From CAYQUO01 sp964420835 (GTDB lineage: Bacteria > Chloroflexota > Anaerolineae > Anaerolineales > Anaerolineaceae), in NCBI GenBank assembly GCA_964420835.1, contig CAYQUO010000011.1, positions 33,836 to 97,835 of the forward strand: 64,000 nucleotides of DNA, in the 5' to 3' direction. Positions 59,323-64,000 of the stretch are shown here, piece by piece. The translations under genes were made by a program, and so were the position numbers. The notes below the pieces were generated by a model that saw nothing but the letters and a program-made list of their open reading frames with translations, made no database searches and was not told where the DNA came from. Each line of letters starts with the position of its first letter. The first letter of the stretch is position 1.

Positions 59323-60539
59323 TGCCCAACCGGCTGCGTTCACTTCTGCGCGCCTACCCGCGCCAGTTTTTGGTGCTCTTGGGCGGAATGCTCATCAGCA
59401 AGATCGGCATGAGCATGATCTGGCCTTTTTTAACGATCTACCTGCGCCAAAAACTGTCCCTTCCGCTCAGCACCATCACAGGCCTCCTGACCATCGATAC
59501 GATCATGTCCATCCTCTTCTCGTTCATAGCCGGCTCGGTTGCAGACCGCTTTGGCCGGAAATGGGTCATGGTCATCAGCATGACTTCAATGGGAGCGATC
59601 TACCTGGTTATGAGCAGGGCGTCCAGCCTTCCCATCTTCGCACTGCTCATGGCCCTGCGGGGAATGGTCATTCCACTTTACCGGGTGGGTGCGGATGCCA
59701 TGGTTGTGGACCTCATCCCGGCATCCAAACGGCCGGATGCCTATGCCCTGTTGCGGATGTTGGAGAACCTCGGGGTTGCCATTGGCCCAGCCATTGGCGG
59801 TTTCCTGGCTGCAGCCTCTTATACAATCGCCTTCCTGGGCGCCTCCGTGTCCTTGTTTTTTTACGGCTTGCTGCTGACTATGGCCACCCGCGAAACCCTG
59901 CCCTCAACCAACGTCCACCTTGCAGAAGGCAGCCTGGGATACGGCCAGGTATTCAGGGATCGTTTTTTCCTTTCGTTCGTTGGTGCCTTTACCATGATCG
60001 GCATGGCATCTTCCCTGGTTTTCGCCCTTATATCGGTTTATGTGAAGGAAAACTTTGGCATACCGGAATCGCAGGCCGGCTTCCTGATCACCATCAACGC
60101 TGCCATGGTCGTCTTCTTCCAGGTGATGGTCACCCGCTTCACCCGGCGACGGGCACCCCTTTCCATGATGGCTCTTGGCGCCTTTCTGTACACGCTGGGT
60201 GTGGGCGGAATGGCATTCGGGCAATCCCTGTTCCATTTTGCCGTGTGCATGGTCATCATGACACTCGGCGAACTGGTCGTTGCGCCGACCGCCAACAACA
60301 TCACGGCCAGCCTGGCACCCCAGGATATGCGCGGGCGCTACATGAGCATCTACGGTCTTTCCTGGGGTGTTTCGCACGGCCTTGGCCCGGTTGTGGGAGG
60401 TTTGTTTAATGACCATGTGGGACCCTCCGCCATTTGGCTAAATGGAATGACCTGGGGGGCCCTGAGCACGCTGGTCTTCCTGGTCCTGTTTTCGCGTCGT
60501 CGCCAGGAGCAAACCCCGGCAGACCTGGCAACCCGTTAG
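59322..60539 (+). CDS. MFS transporter (second of a tandem pair)
   Basis: A 405-residue major facilitator protein with 12 helices. The classic A-loop is present as GSVADRFGRKWVMVISM (about 65-81), and motif C-like glycines follow in MLENLGVAIGPAIGGFLAA. These are typical of drug:H+ antiporter-like MFS proteins. The ATG overlaps the stop codon of the first MFS gene, so they are translated together. The longer frame from 59061 lies within that gene and is rejected. Confidence 0.9.
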   Translation: MPNRLRSLLRAYPRQFLVLLGGMLISKIGMSMIWPFLTIYLRQKLSLPLSTITGLLTIDTIMSILFSFIAGSVADRFGRKWVMVISMTSMGAIYLVMSRASSLPIFALLMALRGMVIPLYRVGADAMVVDLIPASKRPDAYALLRMLENLGVAIGPAIGGFLAAASYTIAFLGASVSLFFYGLLLTMATRETLPSTNVHLAEGSLGYGQVFRDRFFLSFVGAFTMIGMASSLVFALISVYVKENFGIPESQAGFLITINAAMVVFFQVMVTRFTRRRAPLSMMALGAFLYTLGVGGMAFGQSLFHFAVCMVIMTLGELVVAPTANNITASLAPQDMRGRYMSIYGLSWGVSHGLGPVVGGLFNDHVGPSAIWLNGMTWGALSTLVFLVLFSRRRQEQTPADLATR

Positions 60540-60552
60540 GTTTTTCCGCGCT

Positions 60553-60558
60553 TATAAT
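60553..60558 (+). promoter_or_regulatory. -10 element right before the deacetylase gene
   Basis: TATAAT, ending 9 bp before the ATG at 60568; the mRNA would be almost leaderless. No -35 is recognisable. Confidence 0.4.
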
Positions 60559-60567
60559 GACCATTAA

Positions 60568-61440
60568 ATGTCAATCCGGCCATGTCCCCGGTTGTTGATC
60601 AGCATCGATTACGAACCCTGGGCGTCCATGCTGCAGAGGGAATACAATCATGCGCCGTCGAGTTTGCGCCAGGAAGTGGATGCCGGTTATACCCACTCTG
60701 CCATGGAGGAATTGCTTTCGGTATTCACAGGCAAGGCGGTCAGCATCTTCCTGGTTGGTGAGATCGCCTCGTGGTACCCGGATATTCCGGGCAGGATCCT
60801 GGCGGCCGGGCACGAGTTGGGTTTCCACGGGCAATCTCACCGACCGCTGGTGGTGATCAACGAGTTACAGAAGGACCTGCAGGACTCCGCTGCCTGGAGA
60901 GAGAAATATAATGTAAAGGGCTACCGTGCTCCGATCATCGGAATCTCCAGGGAGGCCTACCCGCTGCTGGCCGCTTCCGGCTTTTCTTACAGTTCTTCTG
61001 TATACGGCCCCACGGGGTATATCCATCCGGAAAGCGGCATCTGCGAACTGCCGGTCAGCACGCTCCGCACACGCAGGGGTGCCCCGCGCTGGTGGTGGCC
61101 GCGCAACCTTTCAACCCGGCTGCTGCTTGAAGGCGAGTTCCCTTATGGTTCCAGTTTTTCGATCGGTCTTTTCGGCCAGGCGTTGATCCCCTTGATCCAC
61201 CACGAACTTAAGGCTGGCAGGAGCCCGGTGCTTGTGCTGCACAACTACCAGGTGGTGCCCCCGCCGGGATGGCCGCGGCAGATTTTCCCGTTGTTAAAGC
61301 GCGACCCTCTCCAACTGGCCTTTACAACCCCACGCCGCAAGTTCCTTGAGAGGCTCCTGGCCGAGTTCCCGGTCGGGGCGCTTGGCACCTGGCTGGAGGA
61401 GTGCGGGCATTCCACCCCCTGCCCGGGAGGCCAGCCTTGA
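60568..61440 (+). CDS. Polysaccharide deacetylase (carbohydrate esterase 4-like)
   Basis: A 290-residue NodB-fold protein. The first catalytic motif is LLISIDYEPW with D14 as base or metal ligand. The metal-binding motif is GHELGFHGQSH with H87 and H91. YRAPIIGIS, near 118, is the third motif (R-x-P). A long segment RWWWPRNLSTRLLLEGEFPY and HNYQVVPPPGWP near the end is usual in the subgroup linked to exopolysaccharide clusters. It has no signal peptide, so it would act in the cytoplasm or on a membrane-bound precursor. The next gene starts inside its stop codon (TTGA). Confidence 0.85.
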   Translation: MSIRPCPRLLISIDYEPWASMLQREYNHAPSSLRQEVDAGYTHSAMEELLSVFTGKAVSIFLVGEIASWYPDIPGRILAAGHELGFHGQSHRPLVVINELQKDLQDSAAWREKYNVKGYRAPIIGISREAYPLLAASGFSYSSSVYGPTGYIHPESGICELPVSTLRTRRGAPRWWWPRNLSTRLLLEGEFPYGSSFSIGLFGQALIPLIHHELKAGRSPVLVLHNYQVVPPPGWPRQIFPLLKRDPLQLAFTTPRRKFLERLLAEFPVGALGTWLEECGHSTPCPGGQP

Positions 61441-62483
61441 CCAGGGTCGAACGGGCTGGCGAGGCCCATAGGGTGGAGTGGGATCAGTATGTGGATCGCC
61501 GGTGCGATACCACCTTTGTTGATCGTTTTCATTGGGCCCGCATGGCAGGCGCTGTTTACAACCTGACGGCCTACAACTACCTGGCCCGTGAGCCGGGTGG
61601 AAAGGTGAGTGGGATGCTCTCCCTTGTCCATACCCGGCATCCGCTGCTGGGCAATTACCTGGCAACCGCCCCGTTTGCCAACTGGGGAGGGTTTTATGCA
61701 GATCACGGTGGAGCGCGTGAGAGCCTCCTCGCCCAGGCCCGGCAACTTCGGCAGGAACTGGGGGCGGATTACGTCGTCCTGCGCCTGCAATCCGCTGACC
61801 TGCCTCCTCCTCCCGGGTGGCAGGCTGACCTTTGCCGGTCCTGGTATAAGGTCGAATTGAATCCGGACCCGCAGGCATTGATGAAGGACTTCAGCCAGAA
61901 CCTGCGCAGCAAGGTGCGCCGTTCCTTGAAGCAGGGTTTCAGCACCCGCTGGGGAGGGCTTGATCTGGCGGAGGAGTTTCACGCCTGCATGCTTCGCTGC
62001 ATGCGGGAGCTGGGCTCCCCTTATCACAGCCCCGGGTATATCCGGTCTCTTGTCTCCACCCTCGGGCAGGACGCCAGGGTCATCCTGGTGGATGCACCAG
62101 GGGAGAGGGCCATTGGCGCCGGGATGGTCATCAAGGTGCACGATGGTGCCGTGCTCTATCATGGCAACATTTTTAAGGCTTACCGATCCCGGTACGCCGG
62201 GAACTTCCTTTATTTCAACATCCTGTCCACCCTTGGTTCGCAAGGATTACACTGGCTGGACATGGGGCGCAGCCTGTCGGGATCCGGGAATGAAGCCTTT
62301 AAAATGGAATGGGGGGCGCAAAAAATTGAACTGGCGGAATGGTACAACCTGGCTAAAGAAGGACCCCTGCCAGCCTTGAATCAAAACAACCCCAGGTTTC
62401 AACTCGCCCAATGGGGCTGGCCACGGCTGCCGGTTCCACTTGCGGCAGCCTTCGGACCGAAACTTATTTGGGGGCTCCTGTGA
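61437..62483 (+). CDS. FemAB-like acyl/aminoacyltransferase
   Basis: A 348-residue protein with the FemAB double-GNAT plan: YLAREPGGKVSGMLSLVHTR and NYLATAPFANWGGFYADHGG in the first half, and SQNLRSKVRRSLKQGFSTRW, GERAIGAGMVIKVHDGAVLY and WLDMGRSLSGSGNEAFKMEW in the second. The closing G-x-x-x-FK-W motif is diagnostic. Members attached to deacetylases in exopolysaccharide clusters are thought to acylate or amidate the glycan. The best start is TTG at 61437 with GGGAGG six bases upstream; GTG 61401 lacks spacing. It is translationally coupled on both sides. Confidence 0.75.
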   Translation: MTRVERAGEAHRVEWDQYVDRRCDTTFVDRFHWARMAGAVYNLTAYNYLAREPGGKVSGMLSLVHTRHPLLGNYLATAPFANWGGFYADHGGARESLLAQARQLRQELGADYVVLRLQSADLPPPPGWQADLCRSWYKVELNPDPQALMKDFSQNLRSKVRRSLKQGFSTRWGGLDLAEEFHACMLRCMRELGSPYHSPGYIRSLVSTLGQDARVILVDAPGERAIGAGMVIKVHDGAVLYHGNIFKAYRSRYAGNFLYFNILSTLGSQGLHWLDMGRSLSGSGNEAFKMEWGAQKIELAEWYNLAKEGPLPALNQNNPRFQLAQWGWPRLPVPLAAAFGPKLIWGLL

Positions 62484-63088
62484 ACGGGGTGATCATCCCG
62501 GTCGAACAGGTGACCCCCGGGCAGGCGGCCCAGGTCGCCGCCCTTCATGAAAGGGAGCTGCCCTCGCTGCTGGCCTGGCTTGGGAAACCGGTGCTGGAGC
62601 GGTTCTACAGGGGTTTTGCCCGGAGGGATGACTCCTTCGGCTTTATGCTTCTGAATAACGGCGAGGTCCGTGGCTGGGTTGTGGGAGCCGGTGACCCGGG
62701 CAGGGCGTTCAGGCGGGCCATCCATCCGATTCCCGCCTTTGTGCTGCACCTGGTTCGAATGTTCATCCGGCACCCCGGCCTTCCAGTCCAACTGGTTTCC
62801 TCCCTGGCGCGACCACGCCCCAACGCCCTGTACCCCCGGGGGTCGGCAGAACTGCTCTTCATTGCCGTGCATCCCGGGGAGCGCGGGAAGGGTTCCGCCG
62901 GAAGGCTGTTGTCCGCCTTCCTGGAAGAGGCACGTAGCAGGAGATTCACCGGTGTGGCCCTGAGTGTGGAGATTGAGAACCGTTCTGCCGTGCAGTTCTA
63001 TCGGAAGGCCGGTTTTATTGAAATTGGTGAACTGACCGAAGGGAAATACCACCGCAAGCGGTTGTACCGGGCTTTTACAACAGCCTGA
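62480..63088 (+). CDS. GNAT-family N-acetyltransferase
   Basis: A 202-residue acetyltransferase. The acetyl-CoA loop is in AELLFIAVHPGERGKGSAGR (Q/R-x-x-G-x-G/A as RGKGSAG, near residue 138), followed by LSVEIENRSAVQFYRKAGFI, the standard closing strand and helix. The GTG at 62480 overlaps the stop of the FemAB-like gene (GTGA); the longer frame from 62411 is rejected because it lies inside that gene. It probably works with its two coupled neighbours in modifying an amino sugar. The last 14 bp overlap the convergent methyltransferase gene. Confidence 0.85.
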   Translation: MNGVIIPVEQVTPGQAAQVAALHERELPSLLAWLGKPVLERFYRGFARRDDSFGFMLLNNGEVRGWVVGAGDPGRAFRRAIHPIPAFVLHLVRMFIRHPGLPVQLVSSLARPRPNALYPRGSAELLFIAVHPGERGKGSAGRLLSAFLEEARSRRFTGVALSVEIENRSAVQFYRKAGFIEIGELTEGKYHRKRLYRAFTTA

Positions 63089-63815
63089 CAGCCCGCAAGG
63101 CCTGGTTGATCATAAACCGGCCGGCAATGGTCTCCCCCAGGGCATGGTCCACCTGCCGGGAGATCTCCCGAAGCCATTTGATCTGAAACGGCCAGGGATG
63201 AAACCCCACATGCCGTTCCACCTTCAAGCCGGCTGTCCGGGAAGATGCTTCCAGTTGCCGGTAGGTTGGAAAATCCTCATGGCCATGGAAGGGGCGCAGG
63301 CGCAGGCGGGAAGCCAACCAGACAACCGGCAGCCACAACCGGTTGGGGCAGGTGAGCACCAGGAATCCCCCCGGCCTGAGCACCCGAGCCATCTCCCGCA
63401 CCGCCCCCGGGGGGTCAAAGGTATGTTCCACCACCTCACTGGAGATGACCAGGTCAAAACAGGAATCCCTGAAAGGGAGCCGCAGGGCATCTCCAACGGT
63501 TGTGTGAACAGGGGCCTTCCGCCTGACCTGTTGCAGGAGAGGCACCCCCAGGTCCAGGCTGGTCACCCGCGCACCCCGGTGATGCGCCTGGGCGGAGAAC
63601 CAGCCGGTTCCGCAACCAATGTCCAGCAATCGCCTTCCGGCCAGGTCTGCAGGCAGCAGTTCATCGAAGACAATCTCCAGCCGGCGCTGCAGGTCATAGG
63701 GATCCATGAGGGCGTCAAATTCCTCTGCGATCCTTGTAAAGTAGAAGCTCTTTTCCTTTGATTTTGCTTTCATTACATGACCGGTTGTCTCCGGGGGTTC
63801 CATGGCATGGCTCAT
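63075..63815 (-). CDS. SAM-dependent methyltransferase (type 11)
   Basis: A 246-residue class I methyltransferase. Motif I is LLDIGCGTGWFSAQ (about 68-81), the acidic residue after strand 2 is in VTSLDLGVP, and motif II is CFDLVISSEVVEHTFDP. REMARVLRPGGFLVLTCPN is motif III. The order resembles ubiquinone-biosynthesis UbiG-like and glycan methyltransferases. GGGAGG lies eight bases before the ATG at 63815; the longer frame to 63887 is not supported. The substrate cannot be told. It lies next to the glycan-modification genes but on the opposite strand. Confidence 0.85.
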   Translation of the reverse strand: MSHAMEPPETTGHVMKAKSKEKSFYFTRIAEEFDALMDPYDLQRRLEIVFDELLPADLAGRRLLDIGCGTGWFSAQAHHRGARVTSLDLGVPLLQQVRRKAPVHTTVGDALRLPFRDSCFDLVISSEVVEHTFDPPGAVREMARVLRPGGFLVLTCPNRLWLPVVWLASRLRLRPFHGHEDFPTYRQLEASSRTAGLKVERHVGFHPWPFQIKWLREISRQVDHALGETIAGRFMINQALRAVRLL

Positions 63816-63945
63816 TGAACAACCCTCCCCCGATGAAGCGTGACCCAATGATCCGGGAACAACAACCCCGGAGGGTCTCCTGGGCACTGGCGGCTGACCG
63901 CCGGTGTCTTATCGGTCTCTTCCGGGGCGTATGATATAATTTTGA

Positions 63946-64000
63946 TGCCGAAGGTGGGAATCGAACCCACATACCCGAAGGTACACGATTTTGAGTCGTG
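63946..64000 (-). tRNA. tRNA-Leu (CAA), cut by the window end
   Basis: The 3' part of a tRNA on the - strand: anticodon stem CACGA/TCGTG with loop CTCAAAA (anticodon CAA), a long variable arm TACCTTCGGGTA as in leucine tRNAs, the T arm GTGGG-TTCGAAT-CCCAC, and the acceptor end CTTCGGCA. The 5' part lies beyond base 64000. Confidence 0.9.

Overview
The window looks like a chromosomal piece of a moderately GC-rich bacterium, most plausibly a Chloroflexi (Anaerolineae-type) genome or metagenome contig. The grounds are protein character: a LysM/SD-repeat protein and lipoproteins with threonine/proline-rich stalks, a bacterial translin, an R3H/AAA protein of the Ycf45 type, and NEW3-domain/ABC operons. 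There are no rRNAs. There is one complete tRNA (Lys-CTT) and one tRNA cut by the window end (Leu-CAA). No CRISPR array was seen.

Layout. 1-7629 (-): one long gene train starting at ssb and running through DUF3467, translin, a Cas4-like nuclease split over two genes, NAD kinase, a zinc-binding membrane protein, recN, a LysM protein, a GNAT-like protein and the start of an R3H/AAA ATPase. 7766-9902 (-): purA and a lipoprotein. 10115-18837: two convergent operons that may form one unit: two SPFH-like membrane proteins and a helical-repeat protein (+), facing a radical SAM activase-like protein, an unknown 422-aa protein and a double CbbX/SpoVK-type AAA+ ATPase (-). 19061-29065: maf, a class B penicillin-binding protein and rsgA (+), a NEW3/ABC export operon (-), a small helical protein, a deaminase and an amidohydrolase. 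29449-39373 (+): a surface-glycan operon for an N-acetylated amino sugar plus glycosyltransferases, followed by psuG (-).

41204-44556 is the most unusual part: an AT-rich island with the architecture of a small chromosomal integron. A decayed integron integrase (+) lies next to an attI-like core. Three membrane-protein cassettes then run away from it on the - strand, each followed by an imperfect palindrome with attC-type core boxes. The integrase carries stops, frameshifts and a deletion, so the array is probably frozen.

44778-63815: an Ldh-family dehydrogenase and tRNA-Lys. Next comes a GntR-controlled operon of eleven genes (57741 down to 46103). It holds a GlpSTPQUV-like ABC importer (solute-binding protein, small membrane protein, two ATPases, two permeases) and a catabolic set (TIM-barrel protein, FGGY kinase, HAD phosphatase, glycerol-1-phosphate dehydrogenase-like enzyme), probably for a polyol. 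The right end has two MFS transporters and a polysaccharide deacetylase/FemAB-like/GNAT group, convergent with a methyltransferase.

All family names come from reading motifs in the translations. No database search was run. Several starts were moved inside the longest reading frame to the codon with the best ribosome binding site.
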